A stretch of DNA of 15,064 nt, taken from contig JAIYAI010000531.1 of NCBI GenBank assembly GCA_027489135.1, forward strand, positions 1 to 15,064, read 5' to 3'. This DNA comes from Acetobacteraceae bacterium. GTDB taxonomy: Bacteria > Pseudomonadota > Alphaproteobacteria > Acetobacterales > Acetobacteraceae. The position numbers and the translations under genes were made by a program. Within the stretch, counting starts at the first letter, position 1. The number at the start of each line of letters is the position of its first letter. The notes beneath the pieces were generated by a model that had not been told where the DNA came from, searched no databases, and was given only the letters and a program-made list of their open reading frames with translations. Below are positions 5,200-13,035 of this stretch, piece by piece.

Positions 5200-7305
5200 A
5201 TGCCGGACGATGCCGAGGCGCCGAGGCCCGACTGGGCCCCGAAGCCGCTGCTCCACCTCCCGCCACTGATTGCCGCACCCCGATTCGCCGCGGCGGCGCG
5301 GAGCGTCGGCATCGTGCTGCGCACCCGGGACCGGCCGCTGCTGCTGCGCCGCGCCCTTGCGGGCATCCTGGCGCAGACCCACACAGACTGGCGCCTGCAT
5401 GTGGTCAACGACGGCGGCGACCGGGACGCCCTGGCGGCGGTGCTGGCCGAATGCGCCGAAGCGCTGCAGGGCCGCCTCGACCTCCTTCACCGCGATGCCG
5501 ATCACGGGCTGATGCCGGCGGCCCAGGCCGGCCTCTCACGCGTCACCGCCGACCTTGTCGTGCTGCACGACGACGACGATTGCTGGGAGCCGGAATTCCT
5601 CGCCGCCACCACGACCTTCCTGGCCGATCCTGCGCATGCCGGCTTCGTCGGCGTCGCCACCGACTGCACCCTGGTGCAGGAGGAGATCGTGGACGGCACG
5701 GTGCGCGAGGCCTGGCGCTGCCCCTGGCCGCATGAGCGCGGCATCCTCGACCTCGGCCGCGCGCTCGCCTCGGCGCAGGTGCCGCCGATAAGCCTCGTGT
5801 TCCGCCGCAGCGCGCTCGCCGCGACCGGCGGCTACGACACCACCATCCGCTACGCCGGCGACTACGAATTCCTGCTGCGCCTGCTGCTGGTGGGCGAGAT
5901 CGGCCATATCCACCGCCCCCTCGCCAACTACCACCACCGCGTCCCGGGCGCCGGCGCGACCTATGGCAACACCGTGGTCGAGCAGGTGCCGGCGCGGCAG
6001 GAGCGGTGGGTGATGCTGCGCAACGCCATGCTGCGCGCGGGCCTTGCCGAGCGGCCGGAGGCCGCGGGCCTCATGGCCGCCACCCTCTCCGCCATCGCGG
6101 AGGCCGATGCGCGGCCCGCGGTGCGGACGCTGGCGACGGAGACGACCGACGCGATCGCCGCGATGCGGACGGCGCTGGCCGAGGCGATGGGCGAGCGCGC
6201 GGCGGCGGAAGCGGCGCGGGCGGAGGAAGCTGCTGCCCTGCGGCGGGAGATCGCGGCCCTCGCGGCGCAGGTGGCGCGACTGGAGGCCGGCCTCGCCGCC
6301 ACACGCGAGGTGGCAGAGGTGCATCGGCGCATGCTCGGGCCGCTGCGCGCGGCCTGGCGCGCGGCGCTGCCGGCACGGCGGGTGGTGGCGCGGCTGCGCG
6401 GGCGCGGCGCCCCCATCGAGCGGCCGCGTGTTACCGACCTGCCCGTCCTCGGCCCCTGGCTGATGCGCCGCGACCTCGTGCGCCGCCACAGCGCCCTCTG
6501 CGGTCGGACGCCGCAGCTCAACCCGCCGCGCGGCTTCAACGCGCATGTGATCCGACGCATCCTGCACGACCGCGACCCGCGGCTGAAGCTGGTCTGCGAC
6601 AAGGTCGCGGCACGCGACCTGGTCCGTGCGGCGCTGGGGGATGAGGCGCTGGTGCCGCTGCTGGGCGTCTGGGACGACCCGGCGACGGTGCCGTGGGAGA
6701 GCCTGCCCCTGCCCTTCGTGATGAAGCCGAACCACGCCTCCGGCCTGTTCCACTTCGTCACCGCGCCGGAGCAGGTGGTGCCCGGCACGCTCTCGGCGCT
6801 GGCGGCAAGCTGGCTCGCGATCGATCACTACGCGACGGCGTATGAATGGGGCTACCGCGGCCTGCCGCGGCGCCTGATGATCGAGCCGCTGCTGCGCGGG
6901 CCGGAGGGCGGCACGCCGGCGGAATCGCAGGTCTTCTGCTTCGGCGGCAAGGCGGCCTTCGTGCGGATCTACACCGGCGGCTCGGTGCCGGCGGACCGCA
7001 CCGACAACTGGTTCGATCGCGACGGCCTGCGCCAGCCCATCGCGCTGACCACGCCGGTCGGCGACTACGTGCTGGACCCCGCCCTGGCGCGTCGCCTCGC
7101 CGCGATGGCGGAGGCGGTGGCGGCGGGCTGGGACCATCTGCGTGTCGATTTCTTCCTGACCGACCAGGGGATCAAGGCGGGGGAGTTGACCGCCTACAAC
7201 CGCGCCGGCCTCGCGCTCTGGCAGACCGAGGCGATGGACCTCTGGCTCGGCCGGTTGTGGGACGAAGGGGCGGCACGGCTGCGTGCCGAAGGGATGACGC
7301 GATGA
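5200..7305 (+). CDS. Fused GT2 glycosyltransferase / TupA-type ATP-grasp protein
   Basis: This 701-residue protein has three parts. Residues about 35-290 are a GT-A (family 2) glycosyltransferase: SVGIVLRTRDRPLLLRRAL opens the nucleotide-binding fold, LHDDDDCWEPEF (D124-D127) is the DXD metal/sugar-nucleotide site, and GDYEFLLRLL is the usual acceptor-side helix. Residues about 325-380 are an Ala/Glu/Arg-rich coiled coil (ALRREIAALAAQVARLEAG). Residues about 440-690 match the TupA-like ATP-grasp family: LVCDKVAARD near 462, PFVMKPNHASG near 505 with the ATP-contacting Lys, a RLMIEPLL strand near 557, VFCFGGKAAFVRIYTGG near 578, and the metal/nucleotide end LRVDFFL..KAGELTAYNRAG near 647-670. 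TupA takes part in teichuronopeptide synthesis by joining amino acids to a carbohydrate. The fusion therefore suggests sugar transfer and amide-bond formation on one surface polymer; this is inference. The start is the ATG at 5200, 4 nt after the permease stop, with a weak ribosome-binding site. The stop overlaps the next gene as ATGA. Confidence 0.88.
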   Translation: MPDDAEAPRPDWAPKPLLHLPPLIAAPRFAAAARSVGIVLRTRDRPLLLRRALAGILAQTHTDWRLHVVNDGGDRDALAAVLAECAEALQGRLDLLHRDADHGLMPAAQAGLSRVTADLVVLHDDDDCWEPEFLAATTTFLADPAHAGFVGVATDCTLVQEEIVDGTVREAWRCPWPHERGILDLGRALASAQVPPISLVFRRSALAATGGYDTTIRYAGDYEFLLRLLLVGEIGHIHRPLANYHHRVPGAGATYGNTVVEQVPARQERWVMLRNAMLRAGLAERPEAAGLMAATLSAIAEADARPAVRTLATETTDAIAAMRTALAEAMGERAAAEAARAEEAAALRREIAALAAQVARLEAGLAATREVAEVHRRMLGPLRAAWRAALPARRVVARLRGRGAPIERPRVTDLPVLGPWLMRRDLVRRHSALCGRTPQLNPPRGFNAHVIRRILHDRDPRLKLVCDKVAARDLVRAALGDEALVPLLGVWDDPATVPWESLPLPFVMKPNHASGLFHFVTAPEQVVPGTLSALAASWLAIDHYATAYEWGYRGLPRRLMIEPLLRGPEGGTPAESQVFCFGGKAAFVRIYTGGSVPADRTDNWFDRDGLRQPIALTTPVGDYVLDPALARRLAAMAEAVAAGWDHLRVDFFLTDQGIKAGELTAYNRAGLALWQTEAMDLWLGRLWDEGAARLRAEGMTR

Positions 7306-7937
7306 CCGACCTCGCCTGGCATTTCGACCTGATCTCGCCCTTCTCCTGGCTCGCCCTGCCGCGCGTCGAGGCGCTGGCGGCGCGGCACGCCGTGGCGTTC
7401 CGCCCCGTGCTGCTGGGCGGGATCCTGCAGCACTGGGGCAGCATCGGCCCGGCGGAACTGGCGCCGAAGCGCGTGCACACCTATCGCCTCGTGCAGTTCC
7501 AGGCCGAGCGCGCCGGCGTGCGGCTGCGCTTCCCGCCAAGGCATCCGTTCAACCCGCTGGCGGCGCAGCGGCTGCTGGCCGGACTCGGCGCGCCGCCGGC
7601 CGCGGTGCGGGCAGCCTTCGAGTTCGTCTGGGCCGAGGGGCGCGATCCCTCCGACCCGGCGGAATTGGAGGCGCTGGGCGACCGGCTCGGCGTCGCCGAT
7701 GCCGCGGCGCTGGCCAACGCGCCGGAAAGCAAGGCGGCGCTGCGCGCCGCGACGGAGGCGGCGATCGCCGCCGGTGTGTTCGGCGTGCCGACGCTTCAGG
7801 CCGGGGCGGACCTCTTCTGGGGCGCGGACGCGATGGACTGGGCGGAGGCCTGCCTCGCCGATCCCGGGCTGCTCGGGCGGGGCGAGATGGCGCGGCTGGC
7901 GACGCTGCCTTTGGGGGTCGAGCGGCGGCGGAGCTGA
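7302..7937 (+). CDS. 2-hydroxychromene-2-carboxylate isomerase-like protein (DsbA/kappa-GST fold)
   Basis: This 211-residue protein has the hallmarks of the HCCA isomerase family. FDLISPFSWLA at 8-18 carries the catalytic Ser (S12) in place of the thiol of DsbA. A helical insert spans about 50-150 (including HPFNPLAAQRLL at 81-92). GVFGVPTLQAGADLFWGAD at 158-176 contains the cis-Pro loop (VPT) and the conserved LFWG. Characterised members are cytosolic, glutathione-dependent isomerases acting in naphthalene-type aromatic breakdown; many genomic homologues have no known substrate. The ATG at 7302 overlaps the TGA of the glycosyltransferase gene (ATGA), so translation is probably coupled. No aromatic-catabolism gene adjoins it, so the aromatic substrate of the namesake should not be assumed. 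Confidence 0.85.
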   Translation: MTDLAWHFDLISPFSWLALPRVEALAARHAVAFRPVLLGGILQHWGSIGPAELAPKRVHTYRLVQFQAERAGVRLRFPPRHPFNPLAAQRLLAGLGAPPAAVRAAFEFVWAEGRDPSDPAELEALGDRLGVADAAALANAPESKAALRAATEAAIAAGVFGVPTLQAGADLFWGADAMDWAEACLADPGLLGRGEMARLATLPLGVERRRS

Positions 7938-8070
7938 CGGCGGGGCGCGGCCGCGAGAGGCTGCCGACGCCGCACGATCACGCCCCCGGTTCCGCGACGG
8001 ACGGGCGTGGCGGGGCATGGTCGCTCACGCCATAACCTCGCCTCCGCGTCGCCGAAGGAAGATGCCCGTC

Positions 8071-9372
8071 ATGCAGCACGCCAGACGTCTTCTGCTGGCC
8101 GGTCTCGTCGCGCTCGGGACGACGCCATCCCAGGCCATGGCGCAGCCCGCACTGCCGCCTTTCTACGCCGCAGCATCGACCCTGACGCCGGACGGACCGC
8201 TCGGCACGGTGCTGCGGCAGGAGCCCGTGCCGACCCGCATTCCCGGCGCCCAGGCCTGGCGCATCGCCTATGTCGCCTCCGATGTCGCGAACCGGCGGAC
8301 GGTGGTGACGGGGCTGCTGGTCGCGCCGACCGGCCCCGCCCCGGCGGAGGGCCGGGCGGTGATCGCCTGGGCCCATGGCACGACGGGCACGGCCCAGAAC
8401 TGCGGCCCTTCCCAGGTGTTCGACCCGGCGCAGGAGCTGAACCAGTATTTCCTGCCGAGCGGCACCTCCTGGACCGATTTCGGCGTGCCCGCGCTCGGCG
8501 CGCTGATCCGCGCCGGGCATGTGGTGGTCGCCACGGACTACCAGGGCCTCGGCGGCGGCGGGCGCCACCAGTACGCGGTGGCGGCGACCCAGGCGCGCGA
8601 CGTGGTGGATTCCGTACGCGCCGCCCGCGCGGTGCGGGAAGCCGGGGCCGGCGACCGCGCCATCGTCATGGGCTGGTCGCAGGGCGGCGGCGCCACCCTC
8701 GCCGCGGCCAGCCTGCGCGACTACATCGGCGCCACGGGCACGGCAGCGGACGGCACGCGGTTCCTGGGTTTCGTGGCGATGGCGCCGCAGGATGTCGCGG
8801 CGCTGGCGCGTGGCAAGGCGCCGGACGAGGCCTCGGCCGCCAAGCTGATGGGCGAGCTTGCCACCACCTTCTCGGACACCGTCTTCAACTTCGCCCATTT
8901 CGCCATGACCATGTGGGGCACGCAGGCCGCCTATCCGGGTCTGGCGCTGACCGACCTCTTCACACCGGAGGGTGCGGCGGCGGTGGACCAGGTCTTCGGC
9001 AACAAGTGCATGCATGCCGGCGCCGATACGCTGAGCTACGCCTACGGCGCGCAGTACCGCACGATGCTGGCCGCGGCGCCGCGCAACGCGCCGGCCTGGA
9101 CCGATGCGCTGGTGGCGGGCAGCGTCGCGCCGGTCGCGCCCGTGGCGCCAGTGCTGATCTTCTGGGGCACGCATGACACGGTGGTGCCGCCCGTGATGGG
9201 GCAACTCTACCAGGCCGAGATGTGCGGGCGTGGCGGCAACGTGGCGCGCGTGCAGCTGCCCGGGCAGCAGACGCATTTCTCGACGCCGGGCGCCGCCGCA
9301 ACACAGACCCTGGCCTGGATCGCGGAGCGTCTGGCGGGTGGGCCCGCGCCGGGGGGCTGCCCGGCGCGGTGA
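8071..9372 (+). CDS. Exported secretory-lipase-type alpha/beta hydrolase
   Basis: This is a 433-residue serine hydrolase with a signal peptide (MQHARRLLLAGLVALGTTPSQAMAQ, cleavage near residue 25). The nucleophile elbow is GWSQGGG with Ser203. The acid is probably Asp369 in GTHDTVVPP and the base His402 in QQTHFS. AHGTTG near 105-110 supplies the oxyanion region, and YQGLGGGGRHQYAVA (about 158-172) is characteristic of the secretory lipase (LIP) family. Cysteines in NCGPS, NKCMH, EMCGR and GGCPAR could form disulfides in the periplasm or outside the cell. The likely role is hydrolysis of esters or lipids; the substrate is unknown. AAGGA at 8055-8059 lies 11 nt before the ATG at 8071 but only 2 nt before the in-frame ATG at 8062 (which adds MPV), so I chose 8071. 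It is convergent with the dioxygenase gene, with 6 bp between the stops. The 133-bp gap upstream suggests its own promoter, though I see no clear one. Confidence 0.88.
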   Translation: MQHARRLLLAGLVALGTTPSQAMAQPALPPFYAAASTLTPDGPLGTVLRQEPVPTRIPGAQAWRIAYVASDVANRRTVVTGLLVAPTGPAPAEGRAVIAWAHGTTGTAQNCGPSQVFDPAQELNQYFLPSGTSWTDFGVPALGALIRAGHVVVATDYQGLGGGGRHQYAVAATQARDVVDSVRAARAVREAGAGDRAIVMGWSQGGGATLAAASLRDYIGATGTAADGTRFLGFVAMAPQDVAALARGKAPDEASAAKLMGELATTFSDTVFNFAHFAMTMWGTQAAYPGLALTDLFTPEGAAAVDQVFGNKCMHAGADTLSYAYGAQYRTMLAAAPRNAPAWTDALVAGSVAPVAPVAPVLIFWGTHDTVVPPVMGQLYQAEMCGRGGNVARVQLPGQQTHFSTPGAAATQTLAWIAERLAGGPAPGGCPAR

Positions 9373-9378
9373 GACGCC

Positions 9379-10179
9379 CTACTCCGCCGCCTGCTTCCAG
9401 GCGCGCGCGTACTGCAGCAGCGCGTCGTCCGGCACCGGCTCGATCGGCGTGAAGTCGGTATGCGCGATCCACTCCGCCCGCGTCGGCTTGCGGATGTGGT
9501 TCGAGACGGCGTTGAGCGTCAGGTAGACGATCTTCCGCGGATAGGGCGTGATGTTCGGCGCCGAGCCGTGCACGAGGTTGCCGTGGAACATCAGCACGCC
9601 GCCGGGCTTGCCGGTGGGCGCCACGATCCCGCCTTCCGCCACCAGCTTCGTCACCACCGCGTCGTCGAGCGTCCACAGGGGATAGCTGGTCGTGGACAGG
9701 TCGTGCCCGGCTTCCAGGTTGCCATGCGCCTGGCTACGCGGGATCAGCATCAGGGGGCCGTTGATCGGCATCACCTCGTCGAGGAACACGGCGATGTTCA
9801 TCGCCCGCGGCTCCGGCATCCCGTCGTCGCGCAGCCAGGTGCCGTAGTCCTGGTGCCACTGCCAGACATCGCCGGTGAAGGCCGCCTTCGCGTTGATCTT
9901 GAACTGGTGCATGTAGAGCTTCTCGCCGAAGAGCTGCTCGATCGGCTCGATCAGGCGGGGATGCGCACCGAGGATGCGGAAGGCCTCGTTGTAGGTATGC
10001 GCAGCGAAGGCGGTGCGCGGGACGCCCGACTTCTCGCGCCAGATCTCGGGGCGGTTGGCGGCGTAGATGCCCTCGGCCTCCGCCCGCAGCACGGCGATCT
10101 CTTCCGGCGTGAAGGTCTCGGGCAGGAAGAGCCAGCCTTCCTCGTTGAACTGGCGGATCTGCGCATCGGTCAGGCGCAT
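9379..10179 (-). CDS. Phytanoyl-CoA dioxygenase (PhyH) family, EctD-like Fe(II)/2-oxoglutarate oxygenase
   Basis: This 266-residue soluble protein has the non-haem iron triad: H109-x-D111 in WHQDYGTW and distal H204 in NLVHGSAPN. The likely 2-oxoglutarate-binding Arg is R215 in YPRKIVYLTLNAV. The stretch DGMPEPRAMNIAVFLDEV (119-136), followed by NGPLMLIPRSQAHG (140-153), is the arrangement seen in ectoine hydroxylase-like members of the PhyH family. The expected activity is hydroxylation of a small molecule coupled to 2-oxoglutarate decarboxylation. True EctD normally sits with ectABC, which are absent here, so I do not assign ectoine as substrate. The ATG at 10179 has a GGGAGAG Shine-Dalgarno sequence about 8-9 nt upstream. 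It is divergent from the Bug/TctC pair across 130 bp, consistent with a shared catabolic theme. Confidence 0.88.
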   Translation of the reverse strand: MRLTDAQIRQFNEEGWLFLPETFTPEEIAVLRAEAEGIYAANRPEIWREKSGVPRTAFAAHTYNEAFRILGAHPRLIEPIEQLFGEKLYMHQFKINAKAAFTGDVWQWHQDYGTWLRDDGMPEPRAMNIAVFLDEVMPINGPLMLIPRSQAHGNLEAGHDLSTTSYPLWTLDDAVVTKLVAEGGIVAPTGKPGGVLMFHGNLVHGSAPNITPYPRKIVYLTLNAVSNHIRKPTRAEWIAHTDFTPIEPVPDDALLQYARAWKQAAE

Positions 10180-10309
10180 GGCGGTTCTCTCCCAGGGGAC
10201 GGCGGGTTTGCCGCGCAGGATAGGCTCGCCGGCGCCGAATTCCCAGCATGGACCGGGAGGCGCGGCTTCGGCAGGATCGCGCCCGAGGACGGATCAGGAG
10301 GAACGGGTC

Positions 10310-11284
10310 ATGGTACAGGGCTGGACGCGGCGCGCCGCGACGCTGGCGGCGCTGGCGATCCCGGCGACAGGTCTGGCGCAGACCCAGCCCTGGCCCGGCC
10401 GCCCCGTGCGCATCGTCGTCGCCTGGCCCCCGGGCGGCGGCGCCGATACGCCGATCCGCCTCGCCCAGGCCGCCATGCAGGGGGTGATCGGCCAGTCCAT
10501 CGTCATCGAGAACCGCGCCGGCGCCTCGGGCTCGGTCGGCGCCGGGCATGTCGCGCAGGCGGCGCCCGATGGGTACACGGTGCTGGCCGACACGGCGGCA
10601 CTCTCGATCAACCACCTGCTGATCCCGGGCCTGCCCTATGACGCCGCGACGGCGCTGACGCCGGTCAGCCTGATCGCCCTCTCGCCGCTGCTGCTGGTGG
10701 TGCGCGCCGACCACCCGTCGAAGACGCTGCAGGACCTGGTCGCGCGGATGAAGGCGGCGCCTGGGCGTGTCGCCTATGGCCATTCCGGCACGGGCACGGT
10801 GACCCAGCTTGCGCCGGCGGACATGCTGCGGCGCGCGGGTGCGGATGCCAACGGCGTCGCCTATCGCGGCGGTGCGGCCTCCATCGCCGGGCTGCTGGCG
10901 GGCGATGTCGAGTTCGTCTTCTCCACCCTGCCGCAATCGGCACCGCAGGTGGTCGAGGGGCGGCTGCGCGGCCTCGCCGTCTCGATCGGCCAGCGGCTGG
11001 GAAACCTGCCCGACATCCCGACGGTCGCGGAGCAGGGCTTCGCCGGCTACGACCTCGCCGACTGGCTCGGCATGTACGTTCCCGCCGGCACGCCGGCGCC
11101 GATCGTGGCGAAGCTGGCCGAGGCCGCGGGGGTGGCGATGCGCGATGCCGAGGTGGTCCGCCGCATGGGGGCCATCGGCATGCTGCCGCGCGGCACGACG
11201 CCCGCCGAATTCGCCGCCTTCTTCGCGGCGCAGCGCAAGCTGCTCGGCGACATCATCCGCGAGAACGGAATCAAGGCGGAGTGA
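10310..11284 (+). CDS. Tripartite tricarboxylate transporter substrate-binding protein (Bug/TctC), copy 1
   Basis: This 324-residue periplasmic binding protein starts with a signal peptide (MVQGWTRRAATLAALAIPATGLAQ) bearing twin arginines, although no full Tat motif is clear. Family hallmarks are WPGRPVRIVVAWPPGGGAD (28-46), APDGYTVL (85-92) preceded by the ENRAGASGSVGA loop, the GLPYD segment, the hinge VAYRGGAASIAGLLAGDVEF, and DIPTVAEQGFAGYD. Bug proteins bind carboxylates or other small organic molecules between two lobes and deliver them to TctA/TctB membrane subunits. Neither subunit is encoded here, so it is an orphan in this window. The start is well supported by AGGAGG at 10296-10301, 8 nt before the ATG. 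The stop overlaps the GTG and lies next to the ATG of a second Bug gene. Confidence 0.95.
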   Translation: MVQGWTRRAATLAALAIPATGLAQTQPWPGRPVRIVVAWPPGGGADTPIRLAQAAMQGVIGQSIVIENRAGASGSVGAGHVAQAAPDGYTVLADTAALSINHLLIPGLPYDAATALTPVSLIALSPLLLVVRADHPSKTLQDLVARMKAAPGRVAYGHSGTGTVTQLAPADMLRRAGADANGVAYRGGAASIAGLLAGDVEFVFSTLPQSAPQVVEGRLRGLAVSIGQRLGNLPDIPTVAEQGFAGYDLADWLGMYVPAGTPAPIVAKLAEAAGVAMRDAEVVRRMGAIGMLPRGTTPAEFAAFFAAQRKLLGDIIRENGIKAE

Positions 11285-11289
11285 GCGCG

Positions 11290-12243
11290 ATGCTGCGACG
11301 GACCATCCTCGCCGGGCTCGCCCTGCCCGCCCTCGCCCATGCCCAGGCCTTCCCGACGCGCCCGATCCGCATCGTCGTCGCCTGGCCGGCGGGCGGCGGC
11401 GTCGATACGCCGACGCGGCTGATCGCGCCCGTGATGTCGCGCCATCTCGGCCAGCCCGTGGTGCTCGACAACCGCGGCGGCGCCACGGGTTCGATCGGGG
11501 AAGCGGAGGCGGCGCGGGCGGCACCCGACGGCTACACCATCCTCTCCACCGGCCTCTCCATGGCGACCAACCCGCTGGTGATGCGCGGCCTGCCCTACGA
11601 CCCCGCGACCGCCTTCGTGCCGGTTTCCGAGGTCGCGCGCGCGCCGCTGCTGCTGGTGGTTCGGGCCGACCATCCGGCGCAGAGCCTGGCGCAGCTGCTG
11701 GAGATGGCGCGCGCCCGGCCGGGACAGCTCTCCTACTTTTCCTCCGGCCAGATCGGCGGGCCGCATTTGACGGGGCTGATGCTGCTGAAGCGCGCGGGTG
11801 CCGTGGCGACGCATGTCTCCTACCGCGGCGGGTCGCAGTCGATCGCGGGGGTGATGGGCGGCGACACGGATTTCGGCTTCTCGACCCTGCCGCAGGCGGT
11901 GCCGTTGGTGAAGGAGGGGCGGCTGCGCGCGCTCGGCGTCTCCTCCCCCGCCCGGATGCCGCTGCTGCCGGAGGTGCCGACCATCGCCGAGCAGGGCTTT
12001 CCCGGCTTCGAGCGCTTCGAGGGGGTGAATTTCTGGGCGCCGTCCGGGACACCGGACATCGCCATCGGGAGGCTCAGCGAGGCAACCGCGATCGGATTGC
12101 GCGACGCCGATGTCAGGGGGCGTCTCGACCAGCTCGGCATCACCGGGATCGGCAGCACGCCGGCCGAGCTTGCCACGCGCTGGGCCGCCTATGTGGCCTG
12201 GGCGACCGACCTCGTGCGCACGGAAGGGCTGCGGATGGAATAG
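11290..12243 (+). CDS. Tripartite tricarboxylate transporter substrate-binding protein (Bug/TctC), copy 2
   Basis: This 317-residue paralogue of the preceding gene keeps the same landmarks in the same order: a signal peptide (MLRRTILAGLALPALAHAQ), FPTRPIRIVVAWPAGGGVD, DNRGGATGSIG, APDGYTIL, GLPYDPATAF, VSYRGGSQSIAGVMGGDTDF and EVPTIAEQGFPGFE. The close match, including the shared LLLVVRADHP, suggests tandem duplication, yet the putative ligand-loop residues differ. I place the start at the ATG at 11290, which has GGAG (11278-11281) 8 nt upstream. A GTG at 11281 that overlaps the previous stop (GTGA) is an alternative adding MSA. Either start gives tight coupling with copy 1. No TctA/TctB genes are present. 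It precedes the RraA-like gene by 64 bp, probably in one operon. Confidence 0.95.
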   Translation: MLRRTILAGLALPALAHAQAFPTRPIRIVVAWPAGGGVDTPTRLIAPVMSRHLGQPVVLDNRGGATGSIGEAEAARAAPDGYTILSTGLSMATNPLVMRGLPYDPATAFVPVSEVARAPLLLVVRADHPAQSLAQLLEMARARPGQLSYFSSGQIGGPHLTGLMLLKRAGAVATHVSYRGGSQSIAGVMGGDTDFGFSTLPQAVPLVKEGRLRALGVSSPARMPLLPEVPTIAEQGFPGFERFEGVNFWAPSGTPDIAIGRLSEATAIGLRDADVRGRLDQLGITGIGSTPAELATRWAAYVAWATDLVRTEGLRME

Positions 12244-12307
12244 GCCCCTGGACGCGCGCCGCCCGACCCGCGACCATCCCACCCGCTCACATCGGGGGAA
12301 GCACGCC

Positions 12308-13030
12308 ATGGCCGCCAGCAAGGACGAGATCTTCGCCGGTCTCCGCAAGATCGACACGCCGACCATCACCAACGTGGTGGCGACCTATCCGAAGAACCCG
12401 CTCTGCCTCGGCCTCTACAACCCCTGGACCGAGAACTGGTACACGGACAGCTCGATCCGCTGCATCTACCCGGAGATGGGGCCGGTGATCGGCCACGCCG
12501 TCACCTGCGTCTACGGCCTGCCCGACCCGAACTACCAGGGCCGGCTGACCTTCATGGACGTGGTCGATGCGCTCGACGCCATGCCGAAGCCGACCATCCT
12601 GGTGATCCAGCAGAAGTGGCCGCCGGAGCTGATGTCCAAGGCCGGCCTCGCGGGCGAGATCATGGTGACCTCGATGATGTCGGTCGGCTGCATCGGCATG
12701 CTGTCGAACGGCCCCTCGCGCGACGTCGACGCGGTGCGCCGCCTCGGCTTCCAGATGCTGCTCGGCGGCGTGACCGCGGGGCATGGCGAGATGGCGGTGC
12801 AGGCGGTGAACGTCCCCGTCTCGGTCGGCGGCATGGATGTGGCGCCGGGCGAGCTGATCCACATGGACGAGAACGGCGCGGTGAAGTTCCCCGCCGACCG
12901 CGCGGCGCAGGTGCTGGAGAACGCCGAGAAGATGCTGGCCGGGGAGGCCGAGCATCTCGCGCGGCTGCGGGCGGCGAAGACCGCGGCCGAGGTGCGCGCC
13001 GCCGGCGGGAACTACGCGAAGAAGCCGTAG
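12308..13030 (+). CDS. RraA-like / HMG-CHA aldolase-fold protein
   Basis: This 240-residue cytosolic protein of the RraA family includes 4-hydroxy-4-methyl-2-oxoglutarate/4-carboxy-4-hydroxy-2-oxoadipate aldolases. Landmarks are DTPTITNVV (16-24), GHAVTCVYG (62-70), AGLAGEIMVTSMMSVGCIG (112-130), NGPSRDVDAVRRLGF (134-148) with the catalytic/metal-site R138 and D139, PVSVGGMDVAPGELIHMD (170-187) and GAVKFPADRAAQVL (190-203). In typical aldolases the loop reads DG-x-x-RD; here it is NG-PS-RD. The N-terminal 60 residues (YNPWTENWYTDSSIRC) are unusual for short RraA proteins. It may cleave a hydroxy-oxo acid into pyruvate or oxaloacetate products, which would suit the carboxylate-binding proteins upstream. 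The ATG at 12308 is preceded by GGGGGAAG about 9-10 nt upstream. It is probably the last gene of the operon and is convergent with the cytochrome gene. Confidence 0.85.
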   Translation: MAASKDEIFAGLRKIDTPTITNVVATYPKNPLCLGLYNPWTENWYTDSSIRCIYPEMGPVIGHAVTCVYGLPDPNYQGRLTFMDVVDALDAMPKPTILVIQQKWPPELMSKAGLAGEIMVTSMMSVGCIGMLSNGPSRDVDAVRRLGFQMLLGGVTAGHGEMAVQAVNVPVSVGGMDVAPGELIHMDENGAVKFPADRAAQVLENAEKMLAGEAEHLARLRAAKTAAEVRAAGGNYAKKP

Positions 13031-13035
13031 CCATT

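Noticed and set aside
1538..5269. Very long plus-strand open frame opposite the helicase
   Set aside because: Antisense artefact of high G+C coding DNA; low-complexity Arg/Ala/His-rich translation, while the minus strand carries all helicase motifs.
7979..8009. CACGCCC / GGGCGTG inverted repeat between the isomerase and hydrolase genes, considered as a terminator
   Set aside because: The 7-bp stem has a 17-nt loop and no following T tract, so chance in G/C-rich DNA is likely.
9379..10179. Calling the PhyH-family gene ectoine hydroxylase (ectD)
   Set aside because: The motif layout is similar, but no ectABC or compatible-solute gene lies nearby, and several PhyH subfamilies share the pattern.
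9734..12052. Long minus-strand open frame opposite the Bug/TctC genes
   Set aside because: Arg/Ala/Pro-rich shadow without motifs; the plus strand has well-supported binding-protein genes with good ribosome sites.
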